In this document: in pieces, positions 1-12,900 of the stretch
Layout: each line of letters opens with the position of its first letter
How positions within the stretch are numbered: position 1 is the stretch's first letter
Assembly: GCA_001643675.2 (NCBI GenBank)
Contig: LSRY02000043.1
Location: forward strand, 363,501-427,500
DNA length: 64,000 nt
Direction: 5' to 3'
Source of the DNA: Monocercomonoides exilis
Lineage: Eukaryota; Preaxostyla; Oxymonadida; Polymastigidae
Program-made: the position numbers and the translations under genes
Notes under the pieces: model-generated
The model's input: the letters and a program-made list of their open reading frames with translations, nothing else
Databases searched by the model: none
Told to the model about the DNA's origin: nothing

Positions 1-1068
1 ATAATAATAAGAGAGAGAGAGAGAATCGAAAACTTTAAAAAAGAAAAATGCTTGTGAACATGAAATATCCAAAACTTCTCAAAGCTAACAAAGCCATTTC
101 AACTGATAATAATGGTTCCACTTTTCTCTCCTTGTTCTATTCAACATTCAAAAGACGGGACCAACAAATAAAATCTCTTTACACAAGAACTTGCATTTTC
201 GTAAAAATATTGGTTTTTTCGATGTACAAAAAAACTTTTCAATCTTTTTTTCAATCTTCTCATTCTCATCGATATAAATCTTCCCAAATTTTTTGCCTCG
301 AAAAAGTTATTGAAGGTTGAACCAAAAAATTATCTTCATTTTTCTATATTAGTATTCTGCATTAGAAGAAATGTGTTCTGCAATTGCAATTTCTTTTCTT
401 CAATTCATTTCATCTATTTTTTTGTTCATACATTTGATTGTCTGTTTCTGCTCAAATCCAATTAAGCACAACAGTTCAGGAAGCGAATCTTGAAAGTTCA
501 ATGAATTAAAAAATAATGTTATTATCTATAAAAAAAACAATAGATAAAGATGAAATATTATTCAAGAAGCATTAATACGACCTTTCATCAATGGTATTCA
601 AAACACGAAATGAGTTCATCTGTAAAAATGTTGTTTAAGTTCAATGTTTATGTGGAATAAGAATTCTTAATGTACACCCTTCATAATAAGGGATCAAATA
701 AGAAATATGAAAAGAAAAAAATGTATTTAAAAGATTTGAATACTATGTTTCGTTTCAAATAATGTAATGCAAGTCTATGGAAAGAAAAAAAGAACAAATA
801 AAATTCATATTTCTTCAAAAATCAAAAACAAAATGAATGAAAATGTGAATTCCCAGTAAAATATTGTTTGATTTTATTCTTTATTAAGTTTCATTTCATT
901 ATATCTAACAATTATATGCTACTGCGACAAGATATGATTTGTTCCTAACATATAAAAATAATTGTCCATCTTAAAATTTCGTAAGCCTATCGATATCAAT
1001 TTTGTCTCTTTACAATAATTCAAATAATTTTTCAATAAAATTGAGTGGATAACAGTTGTTGCATTTCT
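1..1068. other. Intergenic, AT-rich, no gene seen
   Basis: The stretch opens with a short TAA/GA simple repeat and is otherwise AT-rich. The open frames are short, lack a recognisable family and have no convincing splice-linked continuation. I see no RNA gene. It probably holds the 3' flank of the cyclophilin gene, which ends at 1069, and untranscribed DNA. Confidence 0.6.
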
Positions 1069-2475
1069 TCATTTATTTTTTGCTATTCTTTTAAGAATTG
1101 ATTCTGGAAGATATTTGCCAATTTTGTTTTCTCCAGATGAAGATGCCTGTTGAGATTCTTCTTTCAAACTTGTTAATATTTTCTTTTCTCCAGTAGGTTT
1201 ATCAACCTTGGTTTTCTTTCCTTCTTTCGCTTCAATTTCTTCTCTTTCTAAAACGCTTCTTTTTCTTTTTATGTTTTCACTTAGCAAACTTGATTCATCA
1301 TCTATATTTTCGCCTTTCTCCTTTTTCTTTTTCTTTTTCTTTTCTGTCTCTCTTTGCTCTTCCCAATTCTTTCTAATGTTTTCAAATGGGTCTGCATAAA
1401 CCACAGTGTTAACAATAACTATTGCAGTCAAAGGGCGGTTTGTTGATTTGTCAGTCGGAATCTGCTCCATTTGCTTCAGAACGCTCAATCCTCCGACAAC
1501 ACGGCCAAAGATGCTGTGCTTGCGATCGAGATGTGTGCAGGAAGAAAACGTAATGAAACTACATCAGTTTTGCAATGAATGGGGATAAAGAAAGAAAAAC
1601 AATATTTGTGAGAAACATTAACAGTGAAATAAAATTATTTAATAATAAAATTGAATGGCAATTTGATTTTAAAAATACACACAATTGGGAACCATTTGTA
1701 TTGGGACCAGAATTTGCCATGCTAACAATTCCCATTCCTGAATGAGATAACTTTTTTTGAAAATCATGAGAAAGTAGAAAATAAAAATATTATTTGCAAG
1801 CAAACACTTGGGTAAAATTCGTCTTCAAACTTATGCTTCCAAATAGATTCTCCTCCTCTTCCGGTTCCTGTTGGATCTCCTCCTTGAATCTTTTGAAACA
1901 ATGGAGCATATGTTAAATATTAAGAAATAAATGAAAATCACACCATAAATTTTGGTATTAGACGATGAAAGACCGTCCCATCGTAGTATCCGGTTTTACA
2001 TAATTGAATAAAATTATCACAAGTTTTCGGAACCAAATCACAGTGAAGTTCAAGATTTAGTGCACCAAGAGTGGTATTTATTGTAACATATCTAAAAAAG
2101 CATGGTTTTGAGAAATAAAAAAGACAAAAAAATGTATTTTCAAAAAAGAGCTAACCCCTTTTCTGTAATTTGTACGATTTGCTGTTTTTTGAGCTTTTGG
2201 ATTCTTGCATGTTTACTCTCATCAAAATCAATTCCAGTACTTGTTAAAGAAGCACCCAGTTGAGATGGTATTGATGAAGCCTTAAATATAATTGTATCTT
2301 TATTCACATATCTTATCTCATCTTCCCATTTTTCTTCTTCTTCCAAAGCTTTTTGCCTTTCTTTTTCTTCAATTCTTCGTTTTTGTTCTAAAAGTGGACT
2401 TTCTTTCTCTAGAAGTTGTAGTACATGGCGGGTGCCTGCATCTCCTATAAAACTGACTTTCTTTACTGGTTCCAT
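1069..2475 (-). CDS. PPIL2: PPIL2/CYC4-type cyclophilin (peptidyl-prolyl isomerase) lacking the U-box
   Basis: Five exons, complement(1069..1558, 1683..1750, 1806..1889, 1944..2091, 2156..2475), join in phase to 369 residues. The central cyclophilin domain has the family landmarks [35 protein letters not shown] and [10 protein letters not shown]. The GASLTSTG motif just before it and the LNLELHCDL start of the domain are typical of PPIL2, a nuclear cyclophilin of spliceosomal complexes. The C-terminal tail is rich in Lys and Glu. PPIL2 normally carries an N-terminal U-box (about 200 more residues). Here the first ATG, at 2475, lies only 201 bp from the start of the divergent phosphatase gene, so there is no room for it. 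Catalytic Arg and Phe/Gln positions are kept, so isomerase activity is likely; intrinsic E3 activity is not. Confidence 0.9.
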
Positions 2476-2676
2476 AAAAATAGTAGCACGATAGCTTAGA
2501 AATTGATAGATTTTTCTTTCTTATTGATCAAAGGCCATACTAATAGTTATATATAATTTTAAAAGTGCCACAAAACTTTAAAGGTATGTTTATAGACGCT
2601 TTACATATTGATTTGATGCATATGAAAATTTAAACAAATGAAAAATTAATGTAATTAATTCATTAATGCAGATTAA

Positions 2677-4089
2677 ATGATTGATATTGATAAATGTTTA
2701 GAAGCTTCTATTAAACGTCAAATTCTCGATGAAAAAGTAATGATAGAATTATGCAATAAGGTAATTTACTTCTTCTCCAAAAACGAACTGAGAAATTTTT
2801 ATTTTATTTCGATATTTAGGCTGTAGAATTGTTATTAGAAGAACCAAACATACCTGTTTTAACAACCCCAATAACAATTTGTGGGGATATTCATGGGCAA
2901 TTTTATGATTTATTACAATTATTTAAAACAGGAGGTCGACCTCCAAACACAAAATATATTTTCATGGTTTCATTTATAGAAATTTTCAAAGTTATAAAGA
3001 GCTTTCATTTTTTGTGAATATAAGGGTGACTATGTTGATAGGGGTTATTACTCTTTAGAAACTTTATCTCTTCTTCTATGCTTCAAACTTAAGTGTGTAT
3101 TATTTCTGGAAAAAATTTTTTTCAATTTAAAGATCTTATGCTATCATTTTTAATACATCATAATTAAAATGCTTTTTGTATTTTTCTTTTAGATATCCAT
3201 CCATTATAACATTGCTCAGAGGAAATCATGAAGCAAGGCAAATTACTCAGTCATATGGTTTTTATGATGAATGCATGAAAAGATATGGTAATAAGTTGAT
3301 ATGGGTGAAATGCATGGAAGTGTTTGATTGCTTACCAATAGCTGCTGTGTGCAATTTAATAGTTGGAAAATGAAAAAAATCTAAAACTTTTTTTGTAACT
3401 GTTGAAATTATATTTTGAAATATTTACACTTTGTTCTTTTGAAAATACCAATCAGCTTGTTAACGATCGAGTTCTTTGTGTTCATGGTGGTTTATCGCCG
3501 TATGCACACACATTGGACCAATTGCAGTTGATCCCCAGGAAGTGTGAAGTGCCCACTGAAGGCATATTTTCGGATATAATGTGGAGTGATCCTGAGAATG
3601 CAATATTAGATTATCAGCATTCACCAAGAGGTGCTGGTTATTTATTTGGAAGCAGAGTTGCAAGAGAGGTATAATGCATTGATGCTTATTTTGTAATTCT
3701 ACTGTAATTTTATGATTTTCTATTTTTCATCTGAAATCCATGTGCCTGTTGTCCAACTATCAAATTCTTTATGTCATATAACTGAATCCTTGTCTCCCAA
3801 CAATATCTCTTTCTTTTTGTTCACAACCAATCATTAGTTCGTCCATGAAAACGGTCTCGATCTGATCTGCCGTGCGCATCAGCTCGTCATGGAAGGGTAC
3901 AAGCACTCGTTTAAGGACAGTTGTGTGGTTACGGTTTGGTCAGCCCCGAACTACTGCTACAGATCAGGAAACATTGCAGCGATACTTTCACTGGACGACA
4001 CAATGGAAGAAAAATATCTTCTGTTTTCTGAGGTCCCCTCGAATCTGAGGGACAAGCCGCCAATAATGCCTATTCCGTACTTCATGTGA
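2677..4089 (+). CDS. PP4/PP6-type serine/threonine phosphatase catalytic subunit, ending in Met
   Basis: join(2677..2760, 2820..2966, 3025..3092, 3193..3361, 3456..3668, 3838..4089) gives 310 residues, the normal size for PP2A-group catalytic subunits. All metal and phosphate motifs are present: GDIHGQ, GDYVDRG, LRGNHE, the HGG of CVHGGLSP, and [14 protein letters not shown] and the body sequence resemble PP4 most, with PP6/Sit4 as the alternative. Such enzymes act in trimers with regulatory subunits. The protein ends PYFM; PP2A, PP4 and PP6 end in YFL, and LCMT1 carboxymethylates that terminal Leu. Here the Leu is replaced by Met, which should alter or abolish this regulation. The gene is head to head with the cyclophilin gene across 201 bp. 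Confidence 0.92.
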
Positions 4090-5566
4090 ACATGGATAGT
4101 TGAGAAGGGGAAAAGTGATTGTTGAATGTATTTTATTAATTGAATGGCACATTAAAGAATGAAAATTCTCGTGTTTTGTGTTTTCATGTGCGATTTTCCT
4201 GCTTTCTTTTGTGTGAAGAGCTTTTTTAAAAATGCTCTCTGAATAGCTTATATTTGCAATAGATATCTTTTTTATTAATGATGTTTCTTTATCTAATAAG
4301 AATTCAAATATCGTGCATTTATAAAAATATATGGAAATAATCAATTTTTTCAGTGCAAAATGAACTGTGAAAGTGTAACTGAAAAATGAAGACGAAAGAC
4401 ATAAATAGAGTTATTTTAACAAAAATAACTCTTGTGAAACAATAAATAAAATTGAGACAAGAAAATGAAACAAAAAAAATAAATTTCAACGTGAAAAAAG
4501 GAAAGAAAGAAAAAGAAAAAGAATACAAAAATAACTTCAAAATCTAATAAAGACATGCTATTAAAAAAAACGAAATTGCTCATAAACGTTTAACAAAAAT
4601 TAAATAAAAGCAATAATAATGACAAGTTCAACATATCCAATAACTGAATGCTATGTGTTTTTCAGAGAGAGAATCGTATTATAAAATCAAGAATAAAAAG
4701 TATGAATTTTGCATCAAGAAACAAACACATATAATTTCAAATAAAAAAAGGTGAATTACATAGAAAATATTTAGCTGCATTTCAAAAGGCCGAAAAAGAA
4801 AAAAAAAAAGCCATTGATAATAATAAAAAATGCTGTGAAGAAAGACTGAAGACGTTAGCGAACAAAGACAATTCTTGACTGTTCTTCAAGAAATAATGAT
4901 GAAAATAATAGGAAAGGTATAAAAGAAGAGAAGAAGAAGAAGAAGAAGAAGAAGAAGAAGAAGAAGAAGAAGAAGAAGAAGAAGAAGAAAGAGAAGAAAG
5001 GGGAAAAAGATGAAAAATGAAAAAATAAATAATAAATAATAAATATCTATAACATAACAATTGCATGATGAAATTAGACATAAAGAAAGAGAGAAAATAA
5101 AAAGATAGCAGAAAAAGATGGAAGATAAAGAGATAGAGATGACAAAGAAGAAAGATGAATGTTGAGTGAAATGAGAATAATCGTTGAAATTGTTAAAACA
5201 TAAATAATTAAATAAATAAATAAATAAAAGAAAGAAAGAAAGGCTAATGGGAAAAAAAAAATATTAATAATAAAAAATTGTGAGAAAGAGAAGGAGTGGG
5301 AAATGGAGAAATAAATAGAAAGATAAGAGGAAAAATATAAATTTTGAGCCAACCAAAGAAAATTCATAAGTTGTTGTGTGTATTGCATTGCAAAACTTCA
5401 ATGAACATAACAAAAAACTTAGTTGACTGCAGAATTTTCTCTCTCTCTCTATTTTGCAACACATTTTCATATTCACTAAAATAATTCGTTAATTTCTTTC
5501 TATTTTCTTCTTCTCTTTTTTCTTCTTCTTCTTCTTCTAAAATCAACTCATTCTCCATTCATTTCT
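4090..5566. other. Intergenic, AT-rich with simple repeats
   Basis: This is the 3' flank between the phosphatase gene and the converging membrane-protein gene. It contains (GAA)n at about 4929-4990, runs of AAAT/AAAG and short open frames of biased composition with no conserved motifs. I see no supported gene. Confidence 0.55.
4929..4990. repeat. (GAA)n microsatellite
   Basis: About 20 near-perfect GAA units lie in intergenic DNA. The same trinucleotide recurs inside genes and introns throughout the window. Confidence 0.9.
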
Positions 5567-8128
5567 TTACAAATCAAATTCTTCCTCTTCCTCTTCCTCT
5601 TCCTCTCCTTCACTTTCTCCTTCTCCTTCTCTTCCTTCTCTTCCTTCTCTATCACATTCATTGTAATGCTTCCCTCTCCCTTTCCCAACTGCCCCATATT
5701 CATTCTGAATGCGTGTGGAAGAACGCATCGGAGATTTTTGTGGAGTGTTGAAGTCATTTGAAGAATAAGTTGAACCTGTGGAAAGAAAAGAAGAGGAGGA
5801 AGAAGAGGAGGAGGAGGAGGAAGAAGAAGAAGAAGGATGAGAAGGAAAAGGTGAAGAAGTAGAAGAAGCAGAAGCAGAAGGTGTCGACATTGGAGAAGAA
5901 AAGGCAGGAGTGCGAGAAAGCTGAGAAGAAGCTGTGTTTGAAGCTGTGTTTGAAGCAGAGCTTGTGGCTGAAGGGATGTCTGAGAGAGAAAGGAAAGTGG
6001 AGGCAGAGGCAGGTGTGCCTGGAACAGAGCGAGCAGAAGAAGAAGTGGAATAAGAGGAAGAAATGGTGAGGAAGGAAGAAGAGGAGAATGGAGGAGAGGA
6101 AGAGGAAGAAGAAGAAGAGGAGGAGGAGGAGGAGGAGGAAGAGGAAGATGATGATGATGATGATGATGAAAATGACTGAATAGGTGAGGAAGGAGCAGAG
6201 GGATAAGGTGAAGCTGTCATTGGAGATTGCTCGTTTGCCAGAAGTGATGCGTTTTCATCAACAGAAGAAGATGATGATGATGAAGAGGAAGAGGAAGAAG
6301 AAGAAGAAGAAGGGGATTTTGGTGGATTTATGACAGATCCTTTATTTATAATTGAATAAATGAAATTATAAAATAAATAAAATAAAATTGTTAGAAAAAT
6401 ATCAATAAAATATTAATAAATAAGATAATAAATAAATAAATAAATAAATAAATAACTCCCACCTTTTTCCATTGTATCGTCTTCAACCAGCGCACTCTGG
6501 TTCTTTTCATTTTCTGCCTCCAGCTCTTTCGCCTCTTCTTCTTCTCTCTTCCGCTGCTCCTCTTCAAAGTCTGTTATGATTGGCTGTTATTGTTTCAATA
6601 CCCAGAAGTAAATGGAAGTGAAATAGTTATAAAATAAAATTAATAAATAAATAAATAAATATTTTTATAATTCCCCTTCCCCTTCCCCTTCCCCTCTCTC
6701 CTCTCTCCTCTTCTCCACCACACCGTCACCAGCGCAATTTTGTATGATCTCCCGTAATTCCTCACTGCCCCGACCAGCCAGCCACACAATATCACCCACA
6801 CAAACGAGCTGATCATCCTCAGCCCGTAGTAAAACACACTCACCACCCAAAACGTCCCCGACACTTCGCCTTCTTCCTCATCACAGGAATTTTCCTTCTC
6901 TTTCCCTTTCCCTTTCTCCCTCACATTCGCCAACAGCGCCTCGCACATGTTGCTTCTGAACGTCCGCGGCGCCTCGGCTGTCGTCGCCCCTTTCATCGCA
7001 CTGAGCAGCCCATCAGACAAGTCACACACGACATTCGAAACAAGCAGGAATATCAGAAATACCATCAGGGCGAACCCAAAGATGGCTGAGCCGACTGTGA
7101 ACAGCTTGTATTTGGTGTCTCTGAGCGATGGGAAGACTGCAACGATGCAGCCGACGATAAACACTGCCATAGAAAGTAGGATTAGCAGAAGGCTCACAAT
7201 CATGTCAATGATACGAAGTGCTTTATGTGGAGAATACGAGGGCGAGCCAAAGATTGGATAGAGAACAAGATGAGCAAATAGCAGAAGAGTGAAATACAAC
7301 ATGAGGAAAACACCTGACATTCCCTCCACCTAAAGGCATGATGGGGAAATGGATAAGAAATTAAAGAGTACCGTTATAAATATTTTTTTAACAAAATAAT
7401 AAATAACATACAAAATTTCTCATTTTCACTCCCGTGTAATCAATAAACCAATCTCCAAAAATGAGCACAACGAAACCAAGAAAGATTGCAATCAATCCTA
7501 AAATCAAAAACATGTTAGAATTTGAAGGAATTGACGCTAGTTCTGCATCAATTGCTCCTTGACCTTCCGCAGTAGCATAATAGATTTTCCATTTATCATT
7601 CAGTATTGAGTCGATTTCATAATACCCACTGTTTAGATACCATCTCTCTTCATAAATTGAGCAGACGGAACTAAAAATGCCGAAAAATATCATGTTGAAT
7701 GGAGCAATTTTTATTATCATTATATATACATAAGTAAGCCATCGTAAAAAGTATCCTCCACTTTGCAAAATTATACTGAAGCATCCCATTACGCAAGCAA
7801 TCAACATTACAATCCCTCCTATTCCGAGAAACATAAAAACGGCTAATCCATAAAGATTTTTTGTTGGTACTAAAAATCCTGCAACGATTGAGCCGATAGA
7901 ACATATTGCGTTTAAAAGACATATTATCAACAACTTTCTACGATCGGAGCTCGTCACTTTTACGTGTATCGCAAAAATGTAAGAAAAATAAAGAATAAAA
8001 ATAAAATGTATAAATATCGAAATTGCCGCATTACACTTGATAAAAAAGGAAGGAAATAAACTTTCTGTTGGACGCCATGATGATTTTGGTGGGATTTGAG
8101 ATCCTGGGGGCAGTTTCTCAACTTCCAT
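5567..8128 (-). CDS. Polytopic membrane protein with poly-Ser/acidic C-terminal tail, family unknown
   Basis: Four exons, complement(5567..6339, 6463..6583, 6730..7329, 7412..8128), join in phase to 736 residues. The start is the first ATG of the frame, at 8128 (MEVEKLPPG). Roughly residues 35-400 hold about seven or eight hydrophobic spans separated by short loops, including a long extracytosolic-type loop around residues 150-195. After about residue 430 the protein is hydrophilic: a short acidic helix (FEEEQRKREEEEAKELEAE), then about 250 residues dominated by Ser runs, then an EEEEEE stretch ending EFDL. The order suggests a seven-or-more-TM integral membrane protein with a disordered cytoplasmic tail, but I recognise no family signature and do not assign a function. 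The start is 101 bp from the divergent rhodanese gene. Confidence 0.75.
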
Positions 8129-8229
8129 TAGCAACTGCAAATTGTTGATTTTATAAATTCAACAATAATATGGTACATAACCATAACATAAAGATTGACA
8201 TATAAAAATTTTAAGTTTTCTGCTTTTTG

Positions 8230-8752
8230 ATGTCTACAAGCGAACATCAACAAAGAGTTTCTGTTTTAAAGCGAAACGAGCTTGCGGAATGGCTTCGAAA
8301 ACCAGAGAAAGATTTTTTAATTGTTGATGTTCGTGATATAGATTTTTTTGGTCAAAAAATACCAGGAAGTTATCATGCATCTAGTGAAATTATAGTTGCT
8401 GAAATAAGCATTCTACTTCAAAAAATATCAGCAATGGAAAAGAAACCTGAAAAAGTTATTTTTTATTGTCAACACTGGTCTGTTTTTTAGTTTATTTTCT
8501 ATTTTTGAAAACAAGCTTTTTTTAAAAAGTGATGATCGTGGACCAACTGCAGCGCGAATATTTTCAAAGCAATCATTTTCGATTTTACCTTCAGCGACTA
8601 TTTATTTTCTTGAAGGCGGATGGAATGCCTGGAAAAATGAATATGAAAAAGTACCTGGGATGGTTTGAAACGTTTTTTTTATGTAATTTATTATAACTTA
8701 CTTATAAATTAATTTTAAGATGGAGGAAATAACTGAATCTCAGCCATTCTAA
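8230..8752 (+). CDS. Cdc25/Acr2-like rhodanese-fold phosphatase or arsenate reductase
   Basis: join(8230..8477, 8530..8662, 8720..8752) gives 137 residues, a single rhodanese domain. DFLIVDVRDIDFFGQKIPGS is the N-terminal rhodanese/Cdc25 signature. VIFYCQHCDDRGPTAA holds a C-x5-R loop (first Cys, then the Arg of RGP) that lines up with the HCTGSKNRGP loop of the yeast Ych1/Acr2 class. FLEGGWNAW is the usual closing helix. The His normally before the catalytic Cys is Tyr here, and a second Cys sits within the loop. Known relatives are Cdc25-like phosphatases and arsenate reductases; the sequence does not separate these. The intron within the loop (8478-8529) has to be removed for the motif to appear. 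Confidence 0.82.
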
Positions 8753-8941
8753 TATTAAATATTTAAAATGTGTTATAAAAAACTAACAAATTTTTTAATT
8801 ATCGAATTTCTTGTTTGTTATTTTGTTTATGAACCTTTTCTTTTGACTAATTTAAGTCTCTGCTGTTATTCATTTCCCTCTTCAACTCAGTTGCCAATTT
8901 GCATTAATATCAAACATATTATGAACGAATGCCAATTTGCT

Positions 8942-9580
8942 TCAAGACGCTATGCTTTTAGTTGGCGTCGAATAATGGTGTGCAAGAATAAATGTTGGTG
9001 CATCTGAAGGAGTAAAATTATGTTGATTTTGCATTTCAAAAGCTTTCTTTGATTCAGCGATTAATGATGCAAGTTCTGAAGTCTGTTTTTGATATAATGC
9101 AAATTCTGTATGAAGAAGATCAATTGGCATTCCAACTTTAGCCAGTTTTTCTTCTGTTAGTCTTGTAGAAACAAGCTTGAAATGTTCAAGTCAGAAACAT
9201 GATACAAATTAATTTTATTCTTCTTCATTACACACCCTATTAATTTGATCTCGCATCGCCATTCTTTCTTGAATTTGCCTTGCTCCTATTGTGAGAACGC
9301 TTAAATATATATTTTCGAATTGAAAAAAATATAATAATTATTGTTTATAAACATTGGATCTGTAATAATGCTTCCATCAACTTCAAGAGATTCTGCTGCT
9401 ATCTACATGAATTTTTTAAAAGACACAAAAATAGATTTAAATAAATACGTTTAAAGGTTCTTCTTTGCGAAGTTGATTGAACTCGTTCATAAAAGTCTTC
9501 AATTGTTGAAGTTGTTTTTCTTCTTCTTCTAATTCTTCTTTCAATTTTAAGAATTCTTCGTCTGTTAATGGTTGCTTCAT
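8942..9580 (-). CDS. Small coiled-coil protein, uncharacterised
   Basis: Several exons on the minus strand start at ATG 9580 (MKQPLTDEEF) and stop at 8942-8944. The first exon encodes a Glu/Leu/Gln-rich helix. Middle segments read as AAESLEVDGSIITDP and QERMAMRDQINR, and the last exon begins LVSTRLTEEKLAKVGMP. The joins after the first exon and before the last keep frame; the one near 9296-9350 has two possible acceptors, so a few residues there are uncertain. The product is about 145-150 residues, mostly predicted helix with a short unstructured C-terminus. Its size and heptads are reminiscent of prefoldin-like or small kinetochore/trafficking subunits, but no family signature is visible. 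Confidence 0.6.
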
Positions 9581-12539
9581 TAGCTTTGTAATAAATCAGA
9601 AATGCTTAGTTCTAAATACACAGATAAGATTTATGGTACAAATAAATATTTTTTTTCGATAGAAATTATTTTGTAAATAATTTTTAAAAAAAAAATGAGA
9701 TTTGACTTATTATGCACAAATATTTGACCTTAATTGATTACAAAAATAATAATTTAATTTTCTGAAGAATGAATTATCTTTTTTGTAATTAATGAATAAA
9801 AAAACCTAAATATTGATAAGATGAAAATTCATTTATTTCATTTTGTAAAAATCTAAAATTATTGTCGTTGTTATTATAAGAACTTTAACAAATTAATTCT
9901 ATAAATTTTCAAGTGTTAGATCAATTTGAATTTTGTCCAACTTTTTTGAATTGACTGAATCAATTCTGATTTGGCTTAATCTTGTTTGTTATCAAGAAAT
10001 AAAAATTTATGTATCAAATTTGATCATATTTGTTAAATATTTGACTTGTATTTTGATGTTAAGCAATATATGTATATCAACATTTTCATCCGTTATTCGC
10101 ATGGCAGTTTGTTATATATAGTTGGTATGCATTTAGCTCTTCAATGCGAAAAAGTCCGAAAATATTGATGTTATTTTTATTGTTTTATTGTGCGCAATAA
10201 CAAATTGCGAATCTTTTTGCTCCTTCAAACTTTTATAATCAACGATTTTTTTCAAATTCTCCTAATCTTATATTTCTCCTTCGCTTTACTTATGTTTTTG
10301 ATATTTACTAAGTGTTTCAACAAAATTTTCGTTGCAGATAAAATTTTTAAAAACTATTTTCGTTATCTATTAATATATTTCTTATTTTAAAAGCTGTTAA
10401 TAGCATTGTGAAGTTTATATAAATATCGATAGTGATTGTTTTTTGGATTTCTGGTGCTTTTCAAAATTCGTTTATATGTTACCATTAATAACCTTTAGCA
10501 TTTCAAATCAATCATCAATAAAGAATAAAAAAAGAATTTCATTTTATCTTTGTGTTTTTGTTGTTTGAACAGCAGTATATGTTGAATATCGAATTTTGAA
10601 AACATCGAATTGGTGAAACTTCACTTTTTAAAAAGAAATCACAAATGTATTGATTCAAATACATTTGAAATGCATAGTTTTATGGAAATCTTTTGATAAC
10701 TTCGAGCAGAAAAACAATCAAAAAATATGATCATTTTCCCAGAAGTGAATCAATCTGCATTGACTCAATCAATTCAAATAAATACAATTCATTTCAAATT
10801 TTTGTCTTTCTTTTTGGCTTTGTTAAGGCAAATACCGTGTGATTTTTACAAACTGAATAAGGTCTATTATTATTTTTTACTTGAATAAAACAATCAATGG
10901 GAATTTTTTTTTGAAGAATACATTGAACGATCTAATAAGGTATTTTCTTCAAAATCTTTCTTTTTGATTCTCGTGCAGTCCTTGAAACGTTAAATGTTGA
11001 TTTCAAAAATTGTATTGCTCAAAGTGTACAAGTTTTGTCATATTTGTGAAACAAAAAAAATTAAAAAAATTAATATTATTTTCGGAAAAAGACTTTTTTG
11101 TTGATTTTTTTGTTAATGAAAGACGACATATTTGGTGAAAGCATCTCAAAAAACAAACTCAAATGGGGCAAAATATTTTGCTTCAAGCTTTTTCATCGAA
11201 AAATTATGCACTTTTCATTGACTTTTAAATAACAAAAAATACAATAAAAATGGGTCCATTTTTTGACACACATGAAATATTGGAAAACTTCATGCTTTTA
11301 TTTTAAAGATGCATGTTGAAGGATATGAAAAACAAATTTATTTTGAAATCTGATTAAGTTTAAAAATGTTATTAGAAAAACAATTTTTCTATGCCTTGAG
11401 CAAAAAAAGCTTGAAAGTCCATATTTTCCCCCAAATAATAAATAGAATTTCAACAACAAAATGATCAACTGTAATGCATATTTTTTTTCCAATAAAATAC
11501 AAACAGTGTCTTATTTCAGTTCTGAAATCAACATTTTTTGAGTTAAGTTCATCCAAAATTATTTTCTTGAAAAATATAAGCAAAAAGAATTGTTCTGAGT
11601 GATACAGGGTAAGATGAAGAAATAAGACAGCCATATCCGTTTTAAAATGGAAAAGGTCATAAAAGATGATAATACTTAACCCTGTGTTTGTTTTGTAATT
11701 ATTTAATGTATATGTGACTAATTAAATGAGAAATTTTCTTTATTCAAATTTGTGAATTTTTGTCAATATAAAAAATAAAACAATAAACTCAAAGAAATAT
11801 TTTCATTTATTAGATTTTTTCTTTTGCAATCTTTCTGTTCATATGCATATGTTTTTCTTTATGAAAAGTCACAAAGGATGAATCAATGAATATGAAAAAA
11901 TTTTAATTAGACGAGCTCTTTTGTAATATCTATTTCGAGTTCAGTTGATGTGGATATGATTGCACATCGAAAAATATTCTTGGATGATCCTTTTTGTGAT
12001 AATACTTTCGTTCGAGTTTTTATCAATAAACCAATCTCAATGGAATTGACTATACAAATTGGTGATTATTTTTGAAATCATAACTTTTTTCGGTGTGAAA
12101 ATTTTTACTATGGTCGTTTGTTTTTTGGAAGAGACTTTGTATTCAAGTGCTTTATTCATAACAACTGTAAAAAAAAACAAATTTTTTTGCTGAAATAAAG
12201 TTGAAGATGTCTTTTTCAGGTCTTTCCATTTATCTGTGTTTTTTTGTTTATATTCAAGGGATTTTTTCGACCAGAATTTTTAAAATGGAAAAATATAAAA
12301 TTATATATAATCACACTAATCTATTTGCTTTAAAATAGCATCAAAAAATGAATGAATATCCCGAAGAAATTCATTTTTTCAAAAATCATATAAAAATGGA
12401 TATTGATTTGACTTGAACGAAAAATAATTATTTGATGGGTCAGCCTTTAGTTCTTCTTTGATTCTCGACAATAATTTTCACATGGTTGGTTTTTTTTTTA
12501 AAAACTTCCTTTTGTTTTCTTTTTTTAATTAAATAAAAA

Positions 12540-12900
12540 GTTCAAATTTTCTTCAATTTTTTGTTCACACTTTCGTAACTCTCCTGAAAAGGAAATAATA
12601 ACATTGTTTAGGATCTGTTTCCATTTCAATAAAGTTTTATTTGGGTAATTCTTTTTGAAAAGCCGCAAATGTTAAATTTTCAAATATCAAAATTTTATAT
12701 TTTACTCAAATTTCTGTTTCTTCTTACGAATCTTTTTTGGAATGAGTGAAATAGCATCATTCAGAAATAGATTCCATATTAGTGAAGTTTGGAGTACGTT
12801 AACAAAAATTTGAACAAAATATGGAAATTTAATTTTATTTGAAAATTTAACATTTGCAACTTTTCAAAAAGAATAACCCATTTGTATGAACAGAAAAGTG
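12540..12900. repeat. Diverged inverted repeat, MITE-like
   Basis: The segment at 12643-12688 (TTCTTTTTGAAAAG, then CAAATGTTAAATTTTCAAAT) reappears as its reverse complement at 12838-12881, with about 4 mismatches in about 44 bp. Weaker complementarity continues inward through TTTTATATTTT...CAAATTTCTGTT. There is no coding capacity. The size (about 300 bp) and palindromic form fit a miniature inverted-repeat transposable element, but no target-site duplication is evident by eye. Confidence 0.55.

Noticed and set aside
4782-5558. Overlapping Ser/Phe-rich minus-strand frames near the GAA repeat
   Set aside because: Composition-driven, overlapping in several frames, with no splice-linked continuation or motif.
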